Assembly: GCA_029266635.1 (NCBI GenBank)
Contig: JAQSWM010000006.1
Location: forward strand, 1-64,000
Direction: 5' to 3'
Source of the DNA: Sphingobacteriaceae bacterium
Lineage (GTDB): Bacteria; Bacteroidota; Bacteroidia; Sphingobacteriales; Sphingobacteriaceae
DNA length: 64,000 bases
Position numbers and translations under genes: made by a program. Below the pieces are notes generated by a model that saw only the letters and a list, made by a program, of their open reading frames with translations, was not told the origin of the DNA and ran no database searches. Positions within the stretch are counted from its first letter, which is position 1; every line of letters begins with the position of its first letter. Below, one piece after another: positions 35,880 through 44,789 of this stretch.

Positions 35880-37142
35880 ATGTCCATGTTAAAATTCCGG
35901 CTTCTTTTTTTGTTGTTGTTTATATCGCTTTGCGGAAGGGCAGCCTCCATCCTGATACCCATGGATGAGGAACAAAAAAACCATTTGAAAGCCTATGGGA
36001 TTACTTACTGGGTGTTGAAAAATGGTTTAGAAGCAGACTGGCTGCTCAATTACCGCGGCGGAAGTTTCATGATGAAATACTCTCAGTCGATTGAAAACGA
36101 ATGCAAAATACGCGGGGTTTCATTTGAAGTAATCGCTGATGCAAAAGTTACTTCCATTCTGAATATCATCACCGACCCGCAGGTGAATATGGACATTGTG
36201 AAACTGGAAAAGGCACCCAAAATTGCGGTTTATACACCTAAAAGCAAGTTACCTTGGGATGATGCCGTAACGCTCGTCCTCAGTTATGCTGAAATTCCTT
36301 ACGACAGGATTTATGATGAAGAAGTGCTGAAGGGCGATCTCCCCAAATACGATTGGCTGCACCTTCATCATGAGGATTTTACGGGCCAGTTCGGGCGATT
36401 TTGGGCTTCCTTCCGCACAGCGGGGTGGTATATTGAGGATGTGAGATCGCAGGAGGCGATGGCAAAGAAGCTGGGTTACAAAAAGGTTTCGGAAATGAAG
36501 CTGGCAGTGGCAAAAGGCATCCGCGATTTTACGGCGGGGGGCGGATTTCTGTTTGCGATGTGCTCGGGCACCGACAGCTTTGACATTGCCTTAGCGGCGG
36601 ATGGCGTGGATATTTGCGAAAGCATGTTCGATGGCGATGGCGCTGATCCGAATGCCCAGTCTAAGCTTGATTTCAGCAAGACATTTGCTTTCAAGGATTT
36701 CAAGCTGAACACCAATCCCTACGAATACGAATTCTCGAACATCGACGTGACGCCAACCAGAATCGTTGACCGCAGCAATGATTTCTTTACCTGTTTTGAT
36801 TTTTCTGCCAAGTGGGATGTGGTGCCTACCATGCTCACCCAAGACCACGATAAGGTGATCAGAGGTTTTATGGGACAGACGACAGCTTTCCGGAAAGACT
36901 TGTTGAAACCTGATGTACTGGTTCTCGGCGAAACAAAGACTGCCAACGAAGTCCGTTACATTCATGGCGATTTCGGCAAAGGCCAATGGACTTTTTATGG
37001 CGGCCATGACCCTGAAGATTACCAGCACGCCGTAGGTGATCCGCCCACAGATTTGAACCTGCACCCAAACTCTCCGGGCTACAGGCTGATTTTGAACAAT
37101 ATTTTGTTTCCGGCTGCTAAGAAGAAAAAGCAGAAGACATAG
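35880..37142 (+). CDS. Secreted protein often labelled asparagine synthetase B; amidotransferase-like
   Basis: The 420-residue protein has a signal peptide (LFLLLFISLCGRAA) and so is exported. From memory, similar Bacteroidota proteins carry the label asparagine synthetase B, but I see no N-terminal Cys2 or ATP pyrophosphatase motif (SGGxDS) to support it. It does have an elbow-like motif FAMCSGTDS with Cys near 228, as in class I glutamine amidotransferase or ThuA-like folds, and YGGHDPEDYQHAVGD near 380. It may be a lipid- or sugar-linked hydrolase; the role is unknown. Confidence 0.7.
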   Translation: MSMLKFRLLFLLLFISLCGRAASILIPMDEEQKNHLKAYGITYWVLKNGLEADWLLNYRGGSFMMKYSQSIENECKIRGVSFEVIADAKVTSILNIITDPQVNMDIVKLEKAPKIAVYTPKSKLPWDDAVTLVLSYAEIPYDRIYDEEVLKGDLPKYDWLHLHHEDFTGQFGRFWASFRTAGWYIEDVRSQEAMAKKLGYKKVSEMKLAVAKGIRDFTAGGGFLFAMCSGTDSFDIALAADGVDICESMFDGDGADPNAQSKLDFSKTFAFKDFKLNTNPYEYEFSNIDVTPTRIVDRSNDFFTCFDFSAKWDVVPTMLTQDHDKVIRGFMGQTTAFRKDLLKPDVLVLGETKTANEVRYIHGDFGKGQWTFYGGHDPEDYQHAVGDPPTDLNLHPNSPGYRLILNNILFPAAKKKKQKT

Positions 37143-37246
37143 GGACTGCGACCATCTAATCCGTTGTAATTTTGGTCTTGTCAGAAAAATAAAGGCTATC
37201 TTTATCTAGACGTATTATTGGTCTGCTTTAATCAAGGTTACTAGAT

Positions 37247-37954
37247 ATGAGAAAGCCACTGGTCATTATCCTAGCTTTAATTTCACCCTGCGTCTTAACT
37301 CTTGTTTCCTGTTCAAAAGAAAAAAATTATCCTAATCCTCATGGAGTCGAAACTACTATAAAAGGTCATGTTTCAGACCCGATTAGAGGGTTAAATATCA
37401 GCGGATACAAGATTGTTTTAGTAAAAAGCGCTCCCTTTTGTGCGAATTTTATGTGTGGAACCAGAAGTGAGGAAGTAGCCTCAACACTTACTGACAGCAA
37501 CGGAGATTATATTATAAAATTCGATTATAATTTAAATCAAGGGGAATCCTATGGTATATCAGAACAATACTATGGAAATCCTTACTATCCTGAATATCCC
37601 GCTGGAAAATCGGAAATCAAAGCGGGCAACATAAACGTGCTAAACATTGACGCTTGGGAACCTATAAGATTGACATTGAACATTGATGTTCTAAATAATA
37701 ACCACCCCTCTCTAAATGTAAGAGCCGAGTTTGGTACCAATAAAATACTGGATGCGACGGAGTTTATTTATGAGCAGAATACAAAAAAAGTATATTCTTT
37801 ACGGTCGAAGCCAAATAGCAATATCAATATAATTTTTTGGTATTATACCGGGACCAATGCCTCCCCAGTCCTTCATCAAAAAACGATACCTTTCCGCACA
37901 ACTTTAGCCCCCGTAACGCCTTTAAACTTCACAATCGATTGTTCAACATTTTGA
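37247..37954 (+). CDS. Putative lipoprotein, AT-rich, unknown function
   Basis: The 235-residue product has a lipoprotein signal (LALISPCVLTLVSCSKEKNY, Cys near 22). The first part resembles a carboxypeptidase-regulatory-like beta-sandwich (TTIKGHVSDPIRGLNISGYK, then STLTDSNGDYIIKFDYN). The rest has no recognised family. The gene is visibly richer in A and T than its neighbours, which suggests later acquisition or weak selection. It stands alone between two other exported protein genes. Confidence 0.7.
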   Translation: MRKPLVIILALISPCVLTLVSCSKEKNYPNPHGVETTIKGHVSDPIRGLNISGYKIVLVKSAPFCANFMCGTRSEEVASTLTDSNGDYIIKFDYNLNQGESYGISEQYYGNPYYPEYPAGKSEIKAGNINVLNIDAWEPIRLTLNIDVLNNNHPSLNVRAEFGTNKILDATEFIYEQNTKKVYSLRSKPNSNINIIFWYYTGTNASPVLHQKTIPFRTTLAPVTPLNFTIDCSTF

Positions 37955-37988
37955 GCAGCATGCTATCCTGAATTATTATCTTCATTGA

Positions 37989-38453
37989 TTACTCTTTCGA
38001 CTTATCTATCACCACATAAATAGTGTCCACCACCCGGCCGTTAACAGGCTCTTCTGAACGTCCGTTGAACACACTCCCAACCGGATTCTTATCCAACACC
38101 TGAACATCCGAAACAAAATGATTCGTCTCGCCTCTGTTGCTGAACCAGTTTTTGCCCACAGTTTCGTGATAAACAAGCTTAACCTTCCATCCAAATTGAG
38201 CTGCACTGTCGATCTTTTTCACCAATTCAGGCCTTTCATTATCGTTATCGATGGAGAAATCGAAAGGCACATTGCTGCTACTGTTCATGCCTGTTTGGGT
38301 AAGGTTCAGATGCCCTTCCCAACTTTTCCAAATTACGCCCGCCCTGGAAAACTGGGTCACCAGGCCGATGCGCTCTCCATTAGCGTAATTCTCAGAACAC
38401 GATTGCACCATTAAAGAAGCTACGAGCAGCGCTGGCAGAATGTATTTTTTCAT
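37989..38453 (-). CDS. Small conserved lipoprotein, unknown function
   Basis: The 154-residue protein has a lipoprotein signal (MKKYILPALLVASLMVQSCS, Cys at 19). The motif ANGERIGLVTQFSRAGVIWK followed by SWEGHLNL (about 24-52) looks like a conserved family I have seen in Bacteroidota without known function. The C-terminus contains VDTIYVVIDKSKE. It lies 23 bp downstream of the putative porin on the same strand, so the two are probably co-expressed in the envelope. Confidence 0.75.
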   Translation of the reverse strand: MKKYILPALLVASLMVQSCSENYANGERIGLVTQFSRAGVIWKSWEGHLNLTQTGMNSSSNVPFDFSIDNDNERPELVKKIDSAAQFGWKVKLVYHETVGKNWFSNRGETNHFVSDVQVLDKNPVGSVFNGRSEEPVNGRVVDTIYVVIDKSKE

Positions 38454-38476
38454 TTAAACCTATCTTTAAATTGTTG

Positions 38477-40501
38477 CTAGTTATAAAAATTCCAGCTCAC
38501 CCCAAACTTAAATGCGCCATCCGGCATTGGGTAGCGGTCAACAGTGTAATAACCTCCTGAGAAAAGCCCCTGATTGATATAGTTGTACTTGAAGAAGATA
38601 TTCGCCCGCCGCAACGATGCCTTTAGCCAGACATCAATAACGGGATACGAAGAAAATTCCTTCGCATTCTGCGTCACATAAAACTGGCTGATGTTAATGG
38701 CATAACCTGGAGCCGTGTACGAGGTATTAAATCGAGAATCTACACCGAACTGTGAATCGATAGCTTTGAACAGGCGAGTTGAGTAGTAAAGGCTGTTATA
38801 AACGTAAAGTTCGGGCAAGCCGAGAATTGTCGCTTCATCGCTTTTTTGATACGCAACAAAGTTATTGAGTGTAAACTTTCCGTAAGAGAATGCCTTTCCT
38901 GCTGTTATCTTCAACACGTTTGCATTTGGCTCCAGTGCGGGATACACCTGCCCTCGCACAGCCGTTTCCCGAAAATACAGGTAATTCGTGGCCAGCGTGT
39001 ATTCCGCCTTAGCGAAGAACCTTAACTTTGGGTTTTCGTAAGCAAAAGACAGATTGCTGATCTTGCTCTTATCGAAATTCAAATCCCACTTCTGATACTG
39101 ATAATTGACGTGCTGAAAAATTTCATCCGGCGATTTATTCTGTACGTACGCCCCCAGCACAATCCTGCCCACGGAGTTGCTCAATAAAATGTTAGAGTTT
39201 GCCTGGTAAAGGAAATCCCCGAAGTTTCTGCCCTGCACTATCTGCTGCAGATCTGCAGTAAGATTGATCCTGTCGCTAAAACGATACCCGGCGATCGCCT
39301 TCAGCGTCAGGTTTTGAAAGTTATCTTTTAGCAAGCCTCTTTCATCATAGCTGTACCAGTCATGTTGTATCCCAACATCCAGCTTTACCTCGTTTTTGAG
39401 GAATTTCACCTGCCTCCCGCGAAGGTAGAAACTGTACATAAACTGATTGCGCAAGTTCTTAACCTCGGTAGAATCGTTGGTTAGAAAAGTTGTGTCGACA
39501 GCCGGAAAAGCTCCGTAGATATCTTTTTCATCCTTAAAATATCTATACCTGTTGGTGTTGTAGCTCAACGTGTGCGATATGCGCTGCGTTGGCAACACAC
39601 TTCCCTCACCCCCTTGCAGCGTATCTATTTTGCCAATGTAGTAGAACTGCTTTAAGAAATAGGTTCGGGTGCGCCAGGTTTGCCGCGATGCATCGGCTGA
39701 GGTTCTGCCGAAAGTTACATCGTTGCCCAGCCGCACTGTTTCCACATCCCTACCGGGAAGATCAGCTTTGGTTGTAAACAGGGTATCGCTCACTACCGAG
39801 CCGTTCTCACCTGCCTTTAGCGTGTTCCAGACAGCATTCGCTAGCAGGCTGTAACGCTTCCCGGGCGACTGATACCAGGTGCTCAGGACAATGTTAGTAT
39901 GATCGCCACGCTGATTTTTGTAGAAACCGTTTGCGCCAATGCGATTATAAATTGCCCCTATATTCCAGTTTGGCTTAATGTTTTGAGAATGCGTTACCCG
40001 GAACAACTGCTCGTGCTGGCCGCCGTTTACATAATACAATTGGGTGTAAGGCGAGCGTGCTCTGTAATATTTAACTGAATCCTGGTTGAAGAGATATAAA
40101 TCAAGCGAATGAAAACCCGCATCGAAGCCGATGGTTTTTCGAGGCGAGAAAAGCATCTCCCGTGAGGGTAAACCAAGATTGCCCAAGTTCATAGTAGGAC
40201 GCCATGGTTGATAGAGCGCACTATAATTTTCAAGGTTGTTTAAAGAAGTGTCAATTGGCAGCGTAACCGTACTATCCTGTAAAAGATCAAGAGTGGTGTA
40301 TCGGATATACTTGGCAGTAAAAACTACAGAATCCTGTCCCTCCTCTTCAAGCCTTCGCAAAGAATCTATTTCTTCACCGGCATCTGGCTTGTCCTTGACC
40401 ACATTGGGAGTGCTGTTGGTCGGCGTTTGTGCCCCCGCGTTTAAGACAATAAACACGCTCAGAAAAACAGTCAGCAGAAGGCCAGAAGCGTGTTTCTTCA
40501 T
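38477..40501 (-). CDS. Putative porin (Bacteroidota family)
   Basis: The 674-residue protein has a signal peptide (LLLTVFLSVFIVLNAGA) and a long beta-barrel body full of amphipathic strands with aromatic residues (YFYIGKIDTL-like, RYSLLANAVWNTLKAGENGS), ending ...FKFGVSWNFYN, a typical outer membrane C-terminus. It matches the Bacteroidota putative porin family. Its start codon overlaps the stop of the purine nucleoside phosphorylase gene (TAATG), so translation is coupled. The substrate is unknown; the neighbour suggests nothing certain. Confidence 0.85.
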   Translation of the reverse strand: MKKHASGLLLTVFLSVFIVLNAGAQTPTNSTPNVVKDKPDAGEEIDSLRRLEEEGQDSVVFTAKYIRYTTLDLLQDSTVTLPIDTSLNNLENYSALYQPWRPTMNLGNLGLPSREMLFSPRKTIGFDAGFHSLDLYLFNQDSVKYYRARSPYTQLYYVNGGQHEQLFRVTHSQNIKPNWNIGAIYNRIGANGFYKNQRGDHTNIVLSTWYQSPGKRYSLLANAVWNTLKAGENGSVVSDTLFTTKADLPGRDVETVRLGNDVTFGRTSADASRQTWRTRTYFLKQFYYIGKIDTLQGGEGSVLPTQRISHTLSYNTNRYRYFKDEKDIYGAFPAVDTTFLTNDSTEVKNLRNQFMYSFYLRGRQVKFLKNEVKLDVGIQHDWYSYDERGLLKDNFQNLTLKAIAGYRFSDRINLTADLQQIVQGRNFGDFLYQANSNILLSNSVGRIVLGAYVQNKSPDEIFQHVNYQYQKWDLNFDKSKISNLSFAYENPKLRFFAKAEYTLATNYLYFRETAVRGQVYPALEPNANVLKITAGKAFSYGKFTLNNFVAYQKSDEATILGLPELYVYNSLYYSTRLFKAIDSQFGVDSRFNTSYTAPGYAINISQFYVTQNAKEFSSYPVIDVWLKASLRRANIFFKYNYINQGLFSGGYYTVDRYPMPDGAFKFGVSWNFYN

Positions 40502-41319
40502 TAGATTTTAGCGAGCAGTTCTTTTATAATGAGGGTAAGCTTGGGCTCAGCTTCGGTTGCAACGTTGATGATGTGTTCTAAAGAAACCGGATGCAGCACT
40601 TCATGCCAGCCTTCATCAGTGAGTACGGAAATTGCAAATACCGGCAAGCCCATGTGTCGGGCTACAATCACCTCGGGCACGGTACTCATGCCAACAGCAT
40701 CGCCGCCTATTATGCGCAAATATCTGTACTCAGCCCGGGTTTCAAGGTTTGGGCCAGTAACGGAAACATAAACTCCCTCACGGCACTTGATGTTGTTCTT
40801 CTCAGCTATTTCCAAACCGAGCCGGACCATCTCGCGGTTGTAAGGCTCGCTCATTTCAGGGAAGCGTGGACCGAGAACTTCGTAGTTCCTGCCGCGAAGA
40901 GGATTATCAAGCTGCAGATTGATGTGATCTGAAATGATCATCAGGTCGCCGGTGCGGAATTCCGGATTGAGGCTTCCGCTGGCATTAGAAACAAATAGCT
41001 TTTCTATGCCGAGCATTTTCATCACTCGCACAGGGAAGGTAATCTGCTTCATGTCATAGCCTTCGTAATAATGCAACCTGCCCTGCATTGCCACCACTTT
41101 CTTCCCCGCAAGGGTGCCGAATATCAGTTTGCCAGAATGGAATTCAAGCGTTGAAATTGGGAAGCCTGGAATATTGGAATACATCAGCCGATGCTCCACT
41201 TCTATATCCTGAACCAATCCGCCCAGCCCGGTGCCGAGTATGATCCCAATCTCCGGCTTAAAGTCGCCGATGCGTTTTTTTATGTACTCGGTAGTATTTT
41301 CAATTTCTGTTAGCAACAT
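40501..41319 (-). CDS. Purine nucleoside phosphorylase (family I, trimeric type)
   Basis: The enzyme splits inosine and guanosine into base and ribose-1-phosphate for salvage. The 272-residue product has GIILGTGLGGLVQDIE (about 25-40), the phosphate-site region with MQGRLHYYEGYDM, and VSNASGSLNPEFRTGDLMII, then SVTGPNLETRAEYRYLRIIG and GGDAVGMSTVPEVIVARHMG, all hallmarks of the PunA/MTAP family. It overlaps lpxK by 20 bp upstream and the porin by one base downstream, forming lpxK-pnp-porin. Confidence 0.93.
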   Translation of the reverse strand: MLLTEIENTTEYIKKRIGDFKPEIGIILGTGLGGLVQDIEVEHRLMYSNIPGFPISTLEFHSGKLIFGTLAGKKVVAMQGRLHYYEGYDMKQITFPVRVMKMLGIEKLFVSNASGSLNPEFRTGDLMIISDHINLQLDNPLRGRNYEVLGPRFPEMSEPYNREMVRLGLEIAEKNNIKCREGVYVSVTGPNLETRAEYRYLRIIGGDAVGMSTVPEVIVARHMGLPVFAISVLTDEGWHEVLHPVSLEHIINVATEAEPKLTLIIKELLAKI

Positions 41320-42355
41320 AATCTCTTATTAGCTGGTTAAATTCATCTTCACCCGGACTGTGGATCCTGGCGCTTACAGGCAGGTAATAAACGGGCAAGC
41401 CTGTCAAAAGTTCTCGCACGCTTTGCGGCTGAAGCCTCTGCGCATCCTTCTCTGTTGTGATGATGATCTTTTTAGTAGATACAATCCCACCGTAAGTGCC
41501 TGCAAGTTTAGCAATATTTTTCCTCGTGAATGGATGATGATCGGGATAACGATGGTGAATGATAGCATCTGTAAACTTCCTTAGCTCATCAATAAGCGGC
41601 TTTGTGTTAGCGATGCCCGTTAGCAACACAACCGAATAGCCATTTGCTAGTTCACTAAGCTCCAGGCTTTCATTTCCGTAAACCGATCTCAGACTATCAT
41701 AGTTCAAAAAGGAATAGAACAGCCTTTGATGAGTGAAAGGCTTGATCGTTTCCGCTATTCGCGATTTTTCTTCTGGAGAGAGCTTAGCTGGCGTTTTAGT
41801 TACCACGATGAGATCTGCCCGTTTACGACCGGACAAAGGTTCGCGAAGATTTCCCGCAGGCAGGAGCATCTGGGTTTTGAAAACACTCGTGTAATCGAAT
41901 AATAAAATGGATAAGCCTGGCGCCACGGCCCGGTGCTGGTAGGCGTCGTCGAGGATCACAACTTCGCTTTGCTTCTGCAGACTCTCAATTCCGGCAACGC
42001 GGCTCTCGCACACAGCAACCTTGACATCGGGGAACTTCGTTTTAAATTGAAGGGGCTCGTCGCCCACCTGCTCAGCCGTAGATTGGAGCCCAACTTCTAG
42101 AAAGCCGCTTGTGCGCCGTCCGTAGCCCCGGCTCAGAATGGCGATTTTGTGTGAATCCTTCAAAAGCCTGACCAGATACTCCGCCATCGGGCTTTTGCCT
42201 GCGCCGCCTACAGCCAGGTTCCCAACCGAAATAACAGGCAGCTCAAATTTCCGGCTTGCGCTATAGCCTTTATCGTACGATAGATTTCGCACCCGAACAG
42301 CCATCCCATAGAACAGCGAAAAAGGGGCAGAGAGCCATCTGAGTACTTTAAACAT
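41300..42355 (-). CDS. lpxK: Tetraacyldisaccharide 4'-kinase LpxK
   Basis: LpxK phosphorylates the lipid A disaccharide at the 4' position, in the inner membrane. The 351-residue protein has an N-terminal hydrophobic segment (LRWLSAPFSLFYGMAVRVRN), the P-loop in SVGNLAVGGAGKSPMAEYLV (about 43-62), the SRGYGRR motif and the DDAYQHR motif (about 136-142) that is conserved in LpxK. Length is normal. It is the first gene of a unit with the phosphorylase and porin genes. Confidence 0.93.
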   Translation of the reverse strand: MFKVLRWLSAPFSLFYGMAVRVRNLSYDKGYSASRKFELPVISVGNLAVGGAGKSPMAEYLVRLLKDSHKIAILSRGYGRRTSGFLEVGLQSTAEQVGDEPLQFKTKFPDVKVAVCESRVAGIESLQKQSEVVILDDAYQHRAVAPGLSILLFDYTSVFKTQMLLPAGNLREPLSGRKRADLIVVTKTPAKLSPEEKSRIAETIKPFTHQRLFYSFLNYDSLRSVYGNESLELSELANGYSVVLLTGIANTKPLIDELRKFTDAIIHHRYPDHHPFTRKNIAKLAGTYGGIVSTKKIIITTEKDAQRLQPQSVRELLTGLPVYYLPVSARIHSPGEDEFNQLIRDYVANRN

Positions 42356-42559
42356 GCGCCGTAAAAATATACAAAGAAAACACCGCTTTTATGGGAAAAT
42401 ATCTGAACATCGGGCAACATTCAGGGATTTCTAACGTTTATATTATATTGATGAGCAAATGGAACTGCGGGGAGTTAAAACAGGTAATTTGGGTAACCTG
42501 ACAGCTTTTCACACAACGCTTCCTGACATTCCAAAGATAAATTAAGAACCAATTATTGG

Positions 42560-42567
42560 TATATTTG
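42560..42567 (+). promoter_or_regulatory. Possible -7 element before the L,D-transpeptidase gene
   Basis: TATATTTG is a full match to the -7 consensus, 61 bp before the ATG at 42629. No TTG is seen at the right distance upstream, so support is partial. The remaining stretch from 42356 to 42628 shows no gene. Confidence 0.35.
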
Positions 42568-42628
42568 TATAACAACTACCAGTAATAAGAATCTACCAAC
42601 ACTTATTATAAAACTTAGAAAAGGGTTT

Positions 42629-43459
42629 ATGAAAAAACATTCGTTTATCGCCAGAAAAAAATATTCATTTTTTGCAGTTGCAGCTTTTTCGTTCGTAATG
42701 GGGGTTACAGCATTAAGTTGGACACCGGCAGAAACTCCGGCAAGCAAAACTACTTCAGTAGCCGTAAGCAGCAAAAATGAAAAGGCTACAGGATCAGCGC
42801 AGGAATTATTTTCTCAATATGTTACTGAGGTTTATCAGGCTGCAGGTTTAAGCAAAGCAGGATTATCAGAAAACGTATTTAAGAAAGCAGTTGTTGGTTA
42901 CTATAACCTGAAGCGCAACAATCAGCTTGCTAAATCACTTATTACCATCGTTGACTTCACCAAATCAAGCACTCAGAAGCGCCTTTGGATAGTTGACCTT
43001 GATAACAAAAAGATATTATTTAACACATTGGTTGCTCACGGGCAGGGAAGCGGCGATGATTTGCCAACTCAGTTCTCAAACACCAACGAATCGCACCAGA
43101 GCAGCCTTGGGTTTTACGTAACCGAACAAACTTACCAGGGAAAGCATGGCTTGTCTTTAAAGCTTAATGGATTAGATGCAGGTTACAACGACAAAGCTTT
43201 GGCAAGAGCAGTTGTGATGCATGCTGCTGATTATGTGAGCGAAGATTTTATCAAAACACACGGACGTTTAGGAAGAAGCTTCGGTTGCCCTGCATTGCCA
43301 CCGGCAGTAACAAAAAGCATTATCGATGCGGTAAAAGGAAAATCACTTTTATACATCAACGGACCGGAAACTTCATATAAATCAAACTATTTAAATCAGG
43401 ATATTGCAGCAGAAGACTTTGCAGCAAATGCAACTTCAGCTATCAAAGCAACTATCTAA
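42629..43459 (+). CDS. Murein L,D-transpeptidase catalytic domain family protein
   Basis: The 276-residue exported protein has an N-terminal hydrophobic signal (YSFFAVAAFSFVMGVTALSW). The C-terminal domain ends with a catalytic-type motif HGRLGRSFGCPALPPAVTKS (about 211-230), with the Cys of the YkuD-like family. The region TRLLWIVDLDN-like (KRLWIVDLDNKKILFNTLVA) precedes it. Such enzymes crosslink or modify peptidoglycan. It has its own strong terminator and probably its own promoter. Confidence 0.88.
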   Translation: MKKHSFIARKKYSFFAVAAFSFVMGVTALSWTPAETPASKTTSVAVSSKNEKATGSAQELFSQYVTEVYQAAGLSKAGLSENVFKKAVVGYYNLKRNNQLAKSLITIVDFTKSSTQKRLWIVDLDNKKILFNTLVAHGQGSGDDLPTQFSNTNESHQSSLGFYVTEQTYQGKHGLSLKLNGLDAGYNDKALARAVVMHAADYVSEDFIKTHGRLGRSFGCPALPPAVTKSIIDAVKGKSLLYINGPETSYKSNYLNQDIAAEDFAANATSAIKATI

Positions 43460-43477
43460 AGCCTTACTATTGAATTG

Positions 43478-43507
43478 AAAGCGCCCTTGATCAAGGGCGC
43501 TTTTTTT
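43478..43507 (+). terminator. Rho-independent terminator after the L,D-transpeptidase gene
   Basis: A perfect 13-bp inverted repeat (43478-43490 and 43491-43503: AAAGCGCCCTTGA/TCAAGGGCGCTTT) runs into a T tract. It ends against the stop codon of the convergent oxidoreductase gene and may serve both. Confidence 0.92.
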
Positions 43508-44582
43508 ATGATCTTTTGTGAGGCTTTGCCCGTTCGTATTGCACCGGCCATTTCAGATCGGCGTTTAATTCGCTGGCTGCGTGTAGCGGGAAATACGGAT
43601 CTCGCAGAAATTCTCTCGCCAGCAAAACCATGTCAGCTTGCCCGTTTTGAACGATCTCGTCGGCTTGCGCTGATTCGGTGATAAACCCTACCGCACCCGT
43701 CAATATTCCAGTCTCCTTTTTTATCTGCTCTGCAAAGCCCACCTGATATCCCGGGCCTGCCTGGATCTTAGCGTAAGGCACCAATCCGCCGGATGAGCAA
43801 TCTATCAGATCAACACCTTTCTCTTTCAGCACCGCCGAAAGCTTCACCGACTGCTGAATATCCCATCCACCCTCTGCCCAATCGGTAGCAGAAATCCGAA
43901 CGAACAGAGGCAGATCTTCTGGCCAAACCTCCTGAACTCCTTCAACTATTTCCAATAAAATACGAGTCCTGTTTTCAAAGCTACCACCATATTCATCGGT
44001 GCGCATATTACTTAGGGGTGAGAGGAACTGGTGAATGAGGTAGCCATGAGCCGCATGAATTTCGATCACTTTGAAGCCCGCTTCCAATGCCCGACTCGCT
44101 GCGCTTTTGAAATCATCCACAACTTTCTTTATTCCAGCGGCATCAAGTGCGATGGGAGTGATCTCGGTTTCCCGGAAAGGCACAGTGGACGGAGCGACTG
44201 TCTGCCAACCGCCATTCGTTTCGGTTAGCTGATCATCTCCTTCCCATGGTGCACTGTGACTCGCTTTTCTCCCGGCGTGCGCAAGTTGAATTCCGGCAAC
44301 CGAGCCTTGGGAATGGATGAAGGAAGTTATCTGCTTTAGCTTTTCAATATGCTCGTCTTTCCAGATGCCCAAGTCGCCGGGGCTGATCCTGCCCTCCGGC
44401 GACACCGATGTCGCTTCAGCAATTACCAAAGCTGCGCCCCCAACTGCACGGCTCCCCAGATGCACCAGGTGCCAGTCGGTAGCAAACCCATCTTCACTGG
44501 AGTATTGGCACATCGGCGACACAACGATCCTGTTCCTGAATTCTATTCCTTTAATTGTTAATTTCTCAAGAAGTGTCGCCAT
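43506..44582 (-). CDS. NADH:flavin oxidoreductase, old yellow enzyme family (YqjM/NamA-like)
   Basis: The 358-residue FMN barrel enzyme reduces activated double bonds with NAD(P)H. It shows IVVSPMCQYSSEDGFATDWH (about 20-39), which has the Cys at the YqjM flavin-contact site, GIQLAHAGRKAS, and the substrate-binding HAAHGYLIHQFLSPLSN motif (about 175-190), and FVRISATDWAEGGWD. The thermophilic-like/YqjM class fits better than the classic class. Physiological substrate is unknown. It stands alone on the minus strand, divergent from the pheA leader. Confidence 0.9.
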   Translation of the reverse strand: MATLLEKLTIKGIEFRNRIVVSPMCQYSSEDGFATDWHLVHLGSRAVGGAALVIAEATSVSPEGRISPGDLGIWKDEHIEKLKQITSFIHSQGSVAGIQLAHAGRKASHSAPWEGDDQLTETNGGWQTVAPSTVPFRETEITPIALDAAGIKKVVDDFKSAASRALEAGFKVIEIHAAHGYLIHQFLSPLSNMRTDEYGGSFENRTRILLEIVEGVQEVWPEDLPLFVRISATDWAEGGWDIQQSVKLSAVLKEKGVDLIDCSSGGLVPYAKIQAGPGYQVGFAEQIKKETGILTGAVGFITESAQADEIVQNGQADMVLLAREFLRDPYFPLHAASELNADLKWPVQYERAKPHKRS

Positions 44583-44680
44583 TGATTATCAGATTTCCTC
44601 TACAACAAAGAAATCAACAACAAGTTCGTCCGACTTTGTTGTCAAAAAGGTGTGGCCTACGTCCTGAAATGAAAAATTAT

Positions 44681-44710
44681 TTTGCCTTTTTAAACTTTTA
44701 TGTACATTTG
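44681..44710 (+). promoter_or_regulatory. Predicted promoter of the pheA leader
   Basis: TTTG (44681-44684), 18 nt and TACATTTG (44703-44710) match the Bacteroidota promoter. Transcription would start near 44715 and give a leader of about 145 nt before pheA. Placed this way, the leader peptide start codon lies about 10 nt from the transcript start. Confidence 0.65.
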
Positions 44711-44726
44711 GCGCAACAACAAAAAA

Positions 44727-44789
44727 ATGAAGTTCACTTACGCATATTTCTACGGTTACTTTTACTACACCAGTGAGAGCCGGGGCTAA
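44727..44789 (+). CDS. Phe/Tyr-rich leader peptide of the aromatic operon
   Basis: A 20-codon ORF encodes a peptide with six Tyr and three Phe (core FTYAYFYGYFYY, residues 3-14). Nine of 20 residues are the products of the pathway whose genes follow. It lies between a good promoter and an intrinsic terminator, just before pheA. This is the pattern of a transcription-attenuation leader: ribosome stalling at Phe/Tyr codons when charged tRNAs run low would alter RNA folding. The peptide is likely not functional itself. Confidence 0.8.
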   Translation: MKFTYAYFYGYFYYTSESRG

